Below are positions 1 through 6,728 of a stretch of DNA of 64,000 nt, in pieces. How positions within the stretch are numbered: the stretch's first letter is position 1; each line of letters begins with the position of its first letter. This DNA is from Micromonospora pisi. Lineage in GTDB: Bacteria > Actinomycetota > Actinomycetes > Mycobacteriales > Micromonosporaceae. Under the pieces are notes generated by a model that was not told the DNA's origin, made no database searches, and saw nothing but the letters and a program-made list of their open reading frames with translations. Position numbers and translations under genes: made by a program. The DNA lies in the NCBI RefSeq assembly GCF_003633685.1, contig NZ_RBKT01000001.1:1426001-1490000 (forward strand), in the 5' to 3' direction.

Positions 1-2
1 AG

Positions 3-74
3 ACCGGTACGCGGATGGCGCTGGCGAAGCTCGCCCGGCTTGTCGAGGGTGTCCCGTCAGGTCCGTTCGGGTAG
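3..74 (+). CDS. C-terminal end of an upstream gene (partial)
   Basis: Frame 3 is open from the window edge to a TAG at 72-74 and would encode about 23 residues ending in VEGVPSGPFG. A strong palindrome begins four bases after the stop, as expected at the end of a transcription unit. Too little is present to assign a family. The alternative is non-coding sequence; the fragment is called only because of the stop plus hairpin arrangement. Confidence 0.35.
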   Translation, partial: TGTRMALAKLARLVEGVPSGPFG

Positions 75-77
75 ACA

Positions 78-101
78 ACGCATCGCCGCGCGGCGATGCG
101 T
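78..101. terminator. 24-bp perfect palindrome, probable bidirectional terminator
   Basis: Bases 78-101 read identically on both strands (acgcatcgccgc and its exact complement). It lies just after the stop at 72-74 and before the 3' end of the minus-strand universal stress gene (141), so it can end transcription from both sides. No U-tract follows, which is common for GC-rich actinobacterial terminators. Confidence 0.6.
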
Positions 102-140
102 GCCGCGCCCCGAGGACAGTAGACGTCGCGTCGCGTGCCG

Positions 141-668
141 TCAGGCAAGGGGACGCCGGGACAGGCGTTCGAGGTCACGTTCGATCTCGTGGGCGACGCG
201 CCGGATCGTCGCCGCGCGGACCCATCCGGGCGCGGGCACCACGACGATCGGGACCCTGGCCCGGGCCAGACAGTAACGCGTGACCGGACCGGTGCTCCGG
301 CCGAACCGCGCCGACCTCCCGCCGACGACGAGCAGGTCCGCCTCTGACGCGGCGTATCCGAGCAACGAAGGCCCGGGGTCCCCCTCGGGGACGGCCACAT
401 CGACGACAACATCGTCCGGGACCGACCCGAGCGCGGTGACGAACGCCGACATCACGTACCGATGCGCTCCCCGGGCAAGCTCGTCCCGCCACCTCTCGAC
501 CATCCGGGCCGGATCACGCCAGGTGGTCGGCCCCGACCACGCCCGCACCGCCCGCAACGGACGGTGCGACACCCGGGCCTGGGTCACCGCGAAACGCAGC
601 GCCTGCAGGCCCCCGATCGACGCGTCGACGCCGACGACAACCCGACCGGCGGCAGCGGTGACATCCAT
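141..668 (-). CDS. Universal stress protein (USP family), single domain
   Basis: 175 aa. It begins with the VVVGVDAS strand that opens the USP alpha/beta nucleotide-binding fold and has LLVVGGRSARFGRSTGPVTRYCL near residues 112-135, which corresponds to the G-2x-G-9x-G-(S/T) ATP-binding signature of ATP-type USPs. The length fits one USP domain plus a short basic tail. The ATG at 668 follows a gagaggaag Shine-Dalgarno. It is divergent from the small membrane gene at 868. USPs in actinobacteria are typically induced by hypoxia or stress; no operator is recognisable here. Confidence 0.9.
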   Translation of the reverse strand: MDVTAAAGRVVVGVDASIGGLQALRFAVTQARVSHRPLRAVRAWSGPTTWRDPARMVERWRDELARGAHRYVMSAFVTALGSVPDDVVVDVAVPEGDPGPSLLGYAASEADLLVVGGRSARFGRSTGPVTRYCLARARVPIVVVPAPGWVRAATIRRVAHEIERDLERLSRRPLA

Positions 669-867
669 TCCACTTCCTCTCGCAGAACGTCCATGTCACC
701 GCTGTCGTGGCCGCTTGCCGAGGGCTTCTCACGGAACCGATACGCCGAGCCGTCCGTTCACTACGCCGTCTTGACACGACAGCGGAGACCGTCGCGGATC
801 GGGGATCGCGGATGCGATCCGGGCCTTGAGCGGGCGCGTCAATAATGCGTGAAGGAGTATTGCCATC

Positions 868-1044
868 ATGGCCGGCCTGGTCGACCATCGAGCGATGACC
901 TCACCGGTGAGCCCGTCCCCTTCCGCCGACGACCTGACGGAGAAGGGCGATCCTCCGCCCAGCGCCGCGCTCGAGGTGCGTGGGGTGCTCACGGCGGTCG
1001 CGCTGGTCTGCCTCATCGCGCTGATCACCGCCGCGCTCCGGTGA
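868..1044 (+). CDS. Small single-pass membrane protein, 58 aa
   Basis: ATG at 868 is preceded by a good Shine-Dalgarno (gaaggag, 851-857) and the frame runs to TGA at 1042-1044. The product has a Ser/Pro-rich, acidic N-terminal half and a C-terminal hydrophobic helix at about residues 40-57 (GVLTAVALVCLIALITAAL). It therefore looks like a tail-anchored membrane peptide. No family is recognised. It is divergent from the stress protein across about 200 bp. The longer frame starting at 849 is basic, lacks a helix and is the wrong reading. Confidence 0.6.
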   Translation: MAGLVDHRAMTSPVSPSPSADDLTEKGDPPPSAALEVRGVLTAVALVCLIALITAALR

Positions 1045-1090
1045 CCTCCGGCCGGCGTACGCGGTGAAAGACCCGGACCGGGTGCCGGTC

Positions 1091-1121
1091 GTGGGCGGCT
1101 CGGCGGACCGGCGCCGCCCAC
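1091..1121. terminator. Hairpin between convergent genes
   Basis: gtgggcggc (1091-1099) and gccgcccac (1113-1121) form a perfect 9-bp stem with a 13-nt loop. It sits between the stop of the small membrane gene (1044) and the end of the minus-strand oxidoreductase (1134). Confidence 0.5.
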
Positions 1122-1133
1122 GGCGTCCTGTGC

Positions 1134-2204
1134 TCAGCCGGCGGCGGTCGCGGCGACCAGTTCGAGGGAACGTACCCGGGTCTGCGGGTGGTAGACGGGG
1201 GTGGAGAGCATCAGCTCGTCCGCGCCGGTCTGGGCGGCCACGGCGGCCAGGCGGCGGTAGACCGTCTCCGGGGAGCCGTGCGCCTGGGTGGCCGACATCT
1301 GCCCGAGCCGCTCCTCCAGCTCCGCCAGAAGCGTCTCCGCCTCGGCGAGCGCCGGTGGCAGCAGCATCGCTTCGCCGCCCCGGCCCTGGAGAGCCCCCGC
1401 CATGGCGAGTTTCGCCGGCCGGCCGAGCGCGACGGCTTCGGCGTCGCTCGCGGCGCAGATGGTCTCCACGCTGACCAGGACGTACGGGCTGTCCCGCCAC
1501 CGGGACGGGCGGAACCGGTCGCGATAGCGGGCGAGGGCTTCGACGGCGTTGCCGGGCCGGATGTGGTGCGCGAAGGCGATCGGCAGGCCCAGCTCGGCGG
1601 CGAGTTCGGCGCCCGCCACACTCGACGCGAGCAGCCAGGGTGTGGGTACGTCCGCGGCGCCCGGCAGCACCCGCCCACCGGTCACCTCGGCCAGGTGGTC
1701 GAGCAGTTCGACCAGGTCCGCGCGGTACTCGGCTTCCGTGGCCGGGTCGGCGCCGCGCCGCAGGGCACGGATGGTGTCGGGGTCGCTCGTGCCCGGACCA
1801 CGGGCCACACCGAGGTCGATCCGGCCCGGATGCAGGGCGGCCAGTGTCGTGAACTGCTCCGCGACCGTCAGCGGCGCATGGTGCGGCAGCAGCACCCCAC
1901 CCGACCCGACCCGGATACCGGCAGTCGTGGCGGCGAGGTGGGCGGCGAGTACGGGCGGCGCCACGCTGCCGACGGACCGGTACCGATGGTGTTCGGCGAC
2001 CCACACCCGGCGGAACCCGAGCTCGGCTGCCCGTCGCGCCATCGAGACCACCGCGGTCAGGCTCTCACCCGCGCCGCGTCCCTCTTCCACCGTCGCCAAC
2101 TCCAGTACGGACAGAGGCGGCAGTGGTACGCGTGCCCCGGCGGCCCGAGCCTCCGGGAGCGCGTTACCGGGGTGGTCCTGCTGCCCGATCCGACCGTCTA
2201 CCAC
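1134..2204 (-). CDS. LLM-class (luciferase-like) flavin-dependent oxidoreductase
   Basis: 356 aa from a GTG at 2204, chosen because GAAGAAAGGA (2220-2211) lies at the right distance. The frame is open further upstream, but only through low-quality sequence containing a DNA duplication. The protein shows family hallmarks: PLSVLEL near the N terminus, GFRRVWVAEHHR (about 64-74), HAPLTVAEQFTTLAALHPGRIDLGVARGPG, and LLASSVAGAELAAELGLPIAFAHH. These match the bacterial-luciferase-like TIM-barrel monooxygenases of the alkanal monooxygenase-like subgroup, which use reduced FMN. The substrate cannot be predicted. It appears to be a single-gene unit. Confidence 0.88.
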   Translation of the reverse strand: MVDGRIGQQDHPGNALPEARAAGARVPLPPLSVLELATVEEGRGAGESLTAVVSMARRAAELGFRRVWVAEHHRYRSVGSVAPPVLAAHLAATTAGIRVGSGGVLLPHHAPLTVAEQFTTLAALHPGRIDLGVARGPGTSDPDTIRALRRGADPATEAEYRADLVELLDHLAEVTGGRVLPGAADVPTPWLLASSVAGAELAAELGLPIAFAHHIRPGNAVEALARYRDRFRPSRWRDSPYVLVSVETICAASDAEAVALGRPAKLAMAGALQGRGGEAMLLPPALAEAETLLAELEERLGQMSATQAHGSPETVYRRLAAVAAQTGADELMLSTPVYHPQTRVRSLELVAATAAG

Positions 2205-2220
2205 GACGGGTCCTTTCTTC

Positions 2221-2260
2221 CTGATCTGCGCGCCAGCCGACTGATCTGCGCGCCAGCCGA
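2221..2260. repeat. Exact tandem duplication, 2 x 20 bp
   Basis: The 20-mer ctgatctgcgcgccagccga occurs twice back to back (2221-2240 and 2241-2260), immediately upstream of the Shine-Dalgarno of the luciferase-like gene. It looks like a recent slippage or duplication in the leader. Confidence 0.95.
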
Positions 2261-2339
2261 TCACGGTACGCCGACCCACCGACCGGTTTCCGCCGGGTTG
2301 ATCCAGTTTCACGTTCGCCCAGCGTCGGGCACCGACCGA

Positions 2340-2380
2340 CGCTGGTGGGGCGCTCCGCCGCCCGGAGCGCCCCACCAGCG
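2340..2380. terminator. Strong hairpin downstream of the PHP hydrolase gene
   Basis: A perfect 17-bp stem (2340-2356 with 2364-2380) and a 7-nt loop lie about 60 bp past the PHP gene stop on the minus strand. They separate it from the luciferase-like gene that follows in the same direction. Confidence 0.75.
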
Positions 2381-2390
2381 ATGTGCCCGT

Positions 2391-2439
2391 TAACAGGGGG
2401 CCCTTCCTATACCGAAAGCGATAACAAGGGGCCCTTCCT
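2391..2439. repeat. Direct repeat of a GGGGCCCTT-containing element
   Basis: taacagggggcccttcct (2391-2408) and taacaaggggcccttcct (2422-2439) differ at one base and recur with a 31-bp period. Each contains a self-complementary core (aaggggccctt in the second). The pair sits between the PHP stop and its terminator. I recall similar intergenic elements in Micromonospora, but that is from memory and not checked. Confidence 0.8.
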
Positions 2440-2440
2440 T

Positions 2441-4885
2441 CTATCCGATCAGGTAGATCTCCTGGGTGTGGTCGCGCTGGGTGCGTTGGGCCGCCCGGTC
2501 ACTGGTGAAGACGACGGTTCCGTTGTCGATCGCCGGCCAGGTGCCGTTGCCGCGCGTACTCAGCTGGACCGCCGGCGTCCAGCCGGACGCTTCCCGACGG
2601 GCCGTGAAGATCTTCCAGCGCCAGTCGGTGGAGCGGGAGTCGTACCAGACCGCCCGGACCGAGCCGTCGGCGTCGACGCCCAGCCGGGGGCGCTGACTCA
2701 TGGCGTTGGGGTCGAGGCCGACCGTCTCGGCAACCGACCACGTCGTACCGTCCGTCGAACGGCTCGCCCGCAGCGAGAGATTCGCCCCGGAGGCGGAGAG
2801 CGCCTTGGTCTCCCAGATGACGACGAGGACGCCGTCCCGGTCGACGGCGATGCTCGGGTGCCGGTCGGCCGCGTTGTCGTTCGCGCTGACCCGTACCGGC
2901 GTGCCCCAGGCGGCCGACGGGTTGGCCCGAACCGCCGCCAGGATCTCCCAGTTGTCCGGATTGGTGCCACCACCGGCGGGCTGACCGGCGGGCGGGGTGT
3001 GACCGGTCCAGCCCGCGTCCGGATCGAACCGGTTGTCCTGCCAGGTCACGACGATGCCCCGGTGCCTGGTCACCGCGACCGAGGGGAAGAGCGAGGCCGG
3101 GTGGATGGGCGAGCGGGCGTCGTCCGGCGTACCGGCAACGATGACCTTGCCGGCGGCGGAGATGTTGACCGGAGTCCGGTCGACACCGACCACCTGGACG
3201 TAGACGTCGAACGCGCCGCCGGCGTTCTGCGCCCAGGCCACCACCGGGTGCTGGTCGTCGAGCAGGGCGATGGCGGGCTGCTCGGCACGCCCCTGCCCGT
3301 TGCTGAGCTTCACCGCGGAGTCGAAGCTCTTGCCACCGTTGCGGCTGTGCCGCAGGTAGATCTCCGGCCGGTGGGGCTGTTCCTGGCCGCGCGCGTCCTG
3401 CCACACCACCCAGACGTCGTCGCCGGAGGCGGCGACCCGGGGGGCCCGGGCGGTACCGGAGGCATCGGAGAGCACCAGGCCCTTGTCCGCGTGCTTGTCG
3501 CCGTGCCCGTCCAACCTGCGGTACACCACCGACGTACGGTGGTCCTCGTGCACCTGGGCGACCACGTGCCGGACCCGCCCCGCCACCGCGACGTCGGCGA
3601 ACCCGGCGAACCCGGCCTGCTCACCGAGGACCAGGCTGGCCCGGTCGTCGGCGTCGGCGGGACGCGGCAGCGCGATCTCGGGCGCCGGCTCAGCGGCCCG
3701 CTTCACCGACACGAACACCGGCGACGTGGCGCCGCGCAGCTGGTCGGGGAGGTTCGGGTCGGCGTCCCGACCGGAGAGTTCACCCGGACCGCGCACCTCC
3801 ACCCGGTACCAGGTGTGGTCCCCGGACAGGGTGAGCGGCAGCAGGTACGTCTGGTCGTCCCTGGTCGGCACGAAGGTCGCGACCGGACCCGCCGAGCGGC
3901 CCGGCGCGGCGTAGACGAGCACCCGCAGACCGACGGCGGACCTGGCCCGGACTCGCAGCGCGGCCCGCTTCGAGAGCTGACGGTCGTTGACGATGACCTC
4001 GTCGCCGCCGATGGCCTCGAACCGACCATCGCCGTCGACGTCGGCCTCGAGGGTGACGAACGGACCGTCCGGGCTCAGCGACACCGTCGTCCGACCGGCC
4101 TTGAGCGCGTCGAGGATGGCGCGGACCGAGCGTTCGGCGGCGAAGACCCAGGTGGTCGGCCGACCGGGGGCGCTGGCCGGCCGCAGCTCCTTGAAGTGGC
4201 TGTCGCTCGCCGCTACCGCACCGAAGCGGAATCCGTGGTTCCAGCGGTTCTCGGCGTACTCGATCTCGGTCTCGGGGTCGCTGCTGGCGTTCCAGACCTC
4301 GACCGTGTCGACCCCCTGCACGCTGGCGTTCTCGTTCGGACCGGCGGCGGTGGTGTACTCACCGTCGTCCGGGTGGGCGACCGACCAGACCGCGTCCTGG
4401 GCGTGCGCGTCCCAGATCGACTGCTGCACGTGACGGAACGGCGCGGACCCGGGCGGGTTGGCGCCGTCCACCACCGTGTCGACCGCGCCGAGCACGACGG
4501 CGTGCGGCGACCCGTTCGCCTCCTCGCCGGTGAGCAGGAGCAGCCGGTTCGACGTCCAGAGCGGGTCCCAGTGCTGGTCGAAGGTGCGGTGGTCGGTGAG
4601 CGGCATGAAGGCCAGGCCGACCGACTCCGCGTAACCGATCTGGTCGCTGACCGGCAGGTTTCCCGGATCACGCTGGTCCGACAGTTGCCGTGGGGCGCTG
4701 CCGTCCGACGAGTGGTCGTCGTGGACATGGGTGTCACCCGCCAGCCACACGCCCTTCGGCTCGTCGTGTCCGCCGGGCTTACGCTCCTCGCCGCTGTCCG
4801 CCCAGGCCGCGGAGCCGGGCAGAAGTCCGGCGGCGGCGACAACCGCGCCACCGACGGCGATGAACTGTCTGCGGTCTAGTTCCAT
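2441..4885 (-). CDS. Tat-exported PHP-domain (CehA/McbA-like) metallohydrolase with propeller-like C-terminal half
   Basis: 814 aa from ATG 4885, preceded by ggggacc; the frame extends upstream but the Tat signal fixes this start. Residues 5-8 are the twin-arginine RRQF followed by a hydrophobic stretch and an Ala-rich cleavage region (AAWAD). The N-terminal half has PHP metal motifs: GDTHVHDDHSSDG (His53, His55, His58), LTDHRTFDQHWDPL and AVAASDSHF, matching the CehA/McbA family. The C-terminal half has repeated VVWQDARG, VTWQDNRFD, VIWETKA and AVWYDSRS strands, and Asp-box-like SRNGGKSFDS and STDGTTWS, typical of sialidase-like beta-propellers. It probably acts on an extracellular phosphoester or ester. 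It is divergent from the Zur-box-preceded surface gene. Confidence 0.85.
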   Translation of the reverse strand: MELDRRQFIAVGGAVVAAAGLLPGSAAWADSGEERKPGGHDEPKGVWLAGDTHVHDDHSSDGSAPRQLSDQRDPGNLPVSDQIGYAESVGLAFMPLTDHRTFDQHWDPLWTSNRLLLLTGEEANGSPHAVVLGAVDTVVDGANPPGSAPFRHVQQSIWDAHAQDAVWSVAHPDDGEYTTAAGPNENASVQGVDTVEVWNASSDPETEIEYAENRWNHGFRFGAVAASDSHFKELRPASAPGRPTTWVFAAERSVRAILDALKAGRTTVSLSPDGPFVTLEADVDGDGRFEAIGGDEVIVNDRQLSKRAALRVRARSAVGLRVLVYAAPGRSAGPVATFVPTRDDQTYLLPLTLSGDHTWYRVEVRGPGELSGRDADPNLPDQLRGATSPVFVSVKRAAEPAPEIALPRPADADDRASLVLGEQAGFAGFADVAVAGRVRHVVAQVHEDHRTSVVYRRLDGHGDKHADKGLVLSDASGTARAPRVAASGDDVWVVWQDARGQEQPHRPEIYLRHSRNGGKSFDSAVKLSNGQGRAEQPAIALLDDQHPVVAWAQNAGGAFDVYVQVVGVDRTPVNISAAGKVIVAGTPDDARSPIHPASLFPSVAVTRHRGIVVTWQDNRFDPDAGWTGHTPPAGQPAGGGTNPDNWEILAAVRANPSAAWGTPVRVSANDNAADRHPSIAVDRDGVLVVIWETKALSASGANLSLRASRSTDGTTWSVAETVGLDPNAMSQRPRLGVDADGSVRAVWYDSRSTDWRWKIFTARREASGWTPAVQLSTRGNGTWPAIDNGTVVFTSDRAAQRTQRDHTQEIYLIG

Positions 4886-5210
4886 CTGGTCCCCATTTTC
4901 ACGCGCACCCGCCCCGGCTTCAGCCCGCGGACCTGCAGGTACGCGGCGCCCGACGGATTTGATCAACGTCATGCGCGGCAAACGCTAGCCACCCGAAGCG
5001 GTGCACCAGGTAAATCGGAAGTAGCGCTGAAATGACTACGTTCGTAGCTACCCACCGGTATGTGTCACACCATAATCAAACGGTAGAAAATCGACATACT
5101 TCGTCTTGAGGAGGCGGTCGGGCGCGCGGTCAATGGCTAGCACAGCGGGGCCCGCCCTGTCCGCACCCCACCGTAGCCATCCACCGCTCACCATGTTCCT
5201 TGACAAGCAA
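4886..5210. other. Intergenic divergent promoter region
   Basis: No gene is supported here. The region separates the divergent PHP hydrolase and surface-protein genes. It is AT-richer than its surroundings (about 5020-5105) and includes a small dyad ctacgttcgtag at 5036-5047. It likely holds both promoters; no clear -35/-10 pair could be chosen. Confidence 0.5.
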
Positions 5211-5229
5211 ATGAAAATCATTATCGTTT
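5211..5229 (+). promoter_or_regulatory. Zur-box-like operator upstream of the surface-protein genes
   Basis: atgaaaatcattatcgttt is an AT-rich dyad in GC-rich DNA. The 15-bp core (5212-5226, tgaaaatcattatcg) resembles the actinobacterial Zur box TGAAAATGATTTTCA, with five of seven symmetric pairs kept. It lies about 45 bp upstream of the first gene of the plus-strand arm. A second such site (13248-13262) precedes the ABC-transporter arm. The expected role is zinc-dependent repression by Zur; this is inferred. Confidence 0.7.
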
Positions 5230-5234
5230 GCGTC

Positions 5235-5253
5235 GAGACGCGAGAAGCGTCTC
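5235..5253 (+). promoter_or_regulatory. Leader hairpin between Zur box and start codon
   Basis: gagacgc (5235-5241) pairs perfectly with gcgtctc (5247-5253) around a gagaa loop, just before the gaaggag ribosome site at 5261. It could be an mRNA stabiliser or a second operator; no known riboswitch is recognised. Confidence 0.4.
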
Positions 5254-5273
5254 TGTCCATGAAGGAGAACCGC

Positions 5274-5930
5274 ATGCGTGGGAGAACCACAGGGCTCGTC
5301 GCCGCTATGGCCGCGTTCACCGCAGGCATCCTGGCCTTTTCCGCCCCGGCGCAGGCCAGCGCCATCACGGTGATCTCGCAAGGCCACGTCGACGCCATCG
5401 ACGTGGCCTACGAAGAGGGCGAGTGGGGCATCACGATCCACGACGAGACGGTCGAACCGGACGTCGAGCGCGACCCGGCCGACGTACTCCTGGTCGCCAG
5501 GCATGAGGCGAAGACCACCGTGCCCGACGACCCGACGTACGCGTTCCTCGGCGCCCCCGGCGCCGAGGTCTGGGTGCTTCCCGAGACGCAGGACACCGCC
5601 CTGCTCTGGCCCGGCCTTTCCGCCGAGGAGGTCGAGCCCGGCGTTTTCGTCGGCGACAGCATCCAGATCCGGTTCAAGCAGGTGCTCGGCCCGGACGGGC
5701 TGAGCCTCTTCACCACCGACCCGGTCGGCGCGCCGACCGTCCTCGTCGACAGCGAGGACGGACTCCCGGACGCGGTCACCCTGCCGGCCGGTGCCCACCT
5801 GCACGCGAACTGGGCGTTCGAGAAGGCCGGCGTCTACCTGATCAAGGTCGACGCGACCGCCCAGCTCGCCGCGGACGGCACCAGGGTCACCTCGGCCCCG
5901 GCCTGGATCAAGTTCGCCGTCCTTTCCTGA
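5274..5930 (+). CDS. Secreted actinobacterial surface-repeat (choice-of-anchor M type) protein
   Basis: 218 aa from ATG 5274, chosen over the ATG at 5259 because the gaaggag site (5261-5267) precedes it. It has a Sec signal peptide (hydrophobic residues 6-24, APAQASA cleavage region) and one copy of the ~190-residue domain known from actinobacterial anchored-repeat ABC loci (TIGR03769 type). Conserved marks are GHVD (His38), DPADVLLVAR, AFLGAPGAEVWVLPETQ and HLHANWAF (His175, His177). No membrane or sortase anchor is present, so the product should be free or loosely bound. First gene of a three-gene plus-strand group; probably binds or scavenges metal for the neighbouring transporter (inference from the histidines and context). 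Confidence 0.85.
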   Translation: MRGRTTGLVAAMAAFTAGILAFSAPAQASAITVISQGHVDAIDVAYEEGEWGITIHDETVEPDVERDPADVLLVARHEAKTTVPDDPTYAFLGAPGAEVWVLPETQDTALLWPGLSAEEVEPGVFVGDSIQIRFKQVLGPDGLSLFTTDPVGAPTVLVDSEDGLPDAVTLPAGAHLHANWAFEKAGVYLIKVDATAQLAADGTRVTSAPAWIKFAVLS

Positions 5931-5978
5931 GACCGCTCGGACCGACCGGTTCGCGCCTCTGACCCCCGGAGGATTCTC

Positions 5979-6632
5979 GTGACACTCAAGACCCGACTGC
6001 TCGGCCTCACCTCGGTACTGACCGTGGCGGCGACCATCTTCACCGCCTCGCCGGCAATGGCGGCCACCATCGAAACCGGGCACCTCGACGTGTTCGATGT
6101 GGACTACAACGCGGCGAACAACACCCTCACCCTCGACCTCAGGACGTACGAGCCGGACAACGACGACCTGTCGCCGGCCGGCACGGTGCTGCGGGTGGTA
6201 CCCGCCGCCACGGCCACGATTCCCAGCGGGACCGCGTGGCAGTGCCTCGGCCCGGCCGGAACCTCCATGTACGTGGCCCCCCAGACCCTCGTTTCGGACC
6301 GGCTCTACGCGGGCTGGAACACCACCGACGTGCCGGCCGCGCAGGGGCCGGTCAAGCTGGAACTGACCGGCTGGTCCGGGCCGCCCGGATCCCGTTTCGC
6401 GCTCTACACCACCGCCGGATTCCCGGCGACGCCCAGCTTCAAGCTCAACACCAACCCGGCCACCGGCTGCCCGGTCTCCGTGTGGCCGGGCGGCATCGCC
6501 AGCGGTACGCACGCCCACGGCAACTGGGCCTTCTCCACCGCGGGCACCTACACCCTGACCTTCAGGGCAACCGCGCTCAACGGCGCCGGGGCCACCTCCG
6601 GCGCGGTCACGTACACCTTCCAAGCCGGCTGA
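5979..6632 (+). CDS. Second secreted surface-repeat protein, no anchor
   Basis: 217 aa from GTG 5979 with ggagga at 5970-5974 upstream. It has a Sec signal peptide (LLGLTSVLTVAATIFTASPAMAA) and one anchored-repeat-type domain, divergent from its neighbours: GHLDVFDV, FCLGP-like WQCLGPAGTSMYVAPQT, LYAGWNT and HAHGNWAFSTAGTYTL. Two cysteines (WQCLG and TGCPVS) may form a disulfide, unlike the other copies. It starts 48 bp after the upstream gene and ends before a 16-bp hairpin (6655-6698), so it is probably co-transcribed from the Zur-controlled promoter. Confidence 0.8.
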   Translation: MTLKTRLLGLTSVLTVAATIFTASPAMAATIETGHLDVFDVDYNAANNTLTLDLRTYEPDNDDLSPAGTVLRVVPAATATIPSGTAWQCLGPAGTSMYVAPQTLVSDRLYAGWNTTDVPAAQGPVKLELTGWSGPPGSRFALYTTAGFPATPSFKLNTNPATGCPVSVWPGGIASGTHAHGNWAFSTAGTYTLTFRATALNGAGATSGAVTYTFQAG

Positions 6633-6654
6633 TCCGGCACCTCCGCGACCACAC

Positions 6655-6698
6655 CAACCGTGCGGGCCGATTCCACCGGGAGTCGGCCCGCACGGTTG
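6655..6698 (+). terminator. Intercistronic hairpin
   Basis: A perfect 16-bp stem (6655-6670 with 6683-6698) and 12-nt loop lie between the second and third surface-protein genes. It may be a partial terminator that lowers expression of the wall-anchored protein relative to the secreted ones. Confidence 0.55.
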
Positions 6699-6728
6699 AC
6701 GGCGTCACGAACATAGGAGAACCAAGGA

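Noticed and set aside
2345..4879. 844-codon plus-strand frame opposite the PHP hydrolase
   Set aside because: Low-complexity Arg/Gly/Val translation with no motif; the minus strand has a Tat signal and PHP motifs.
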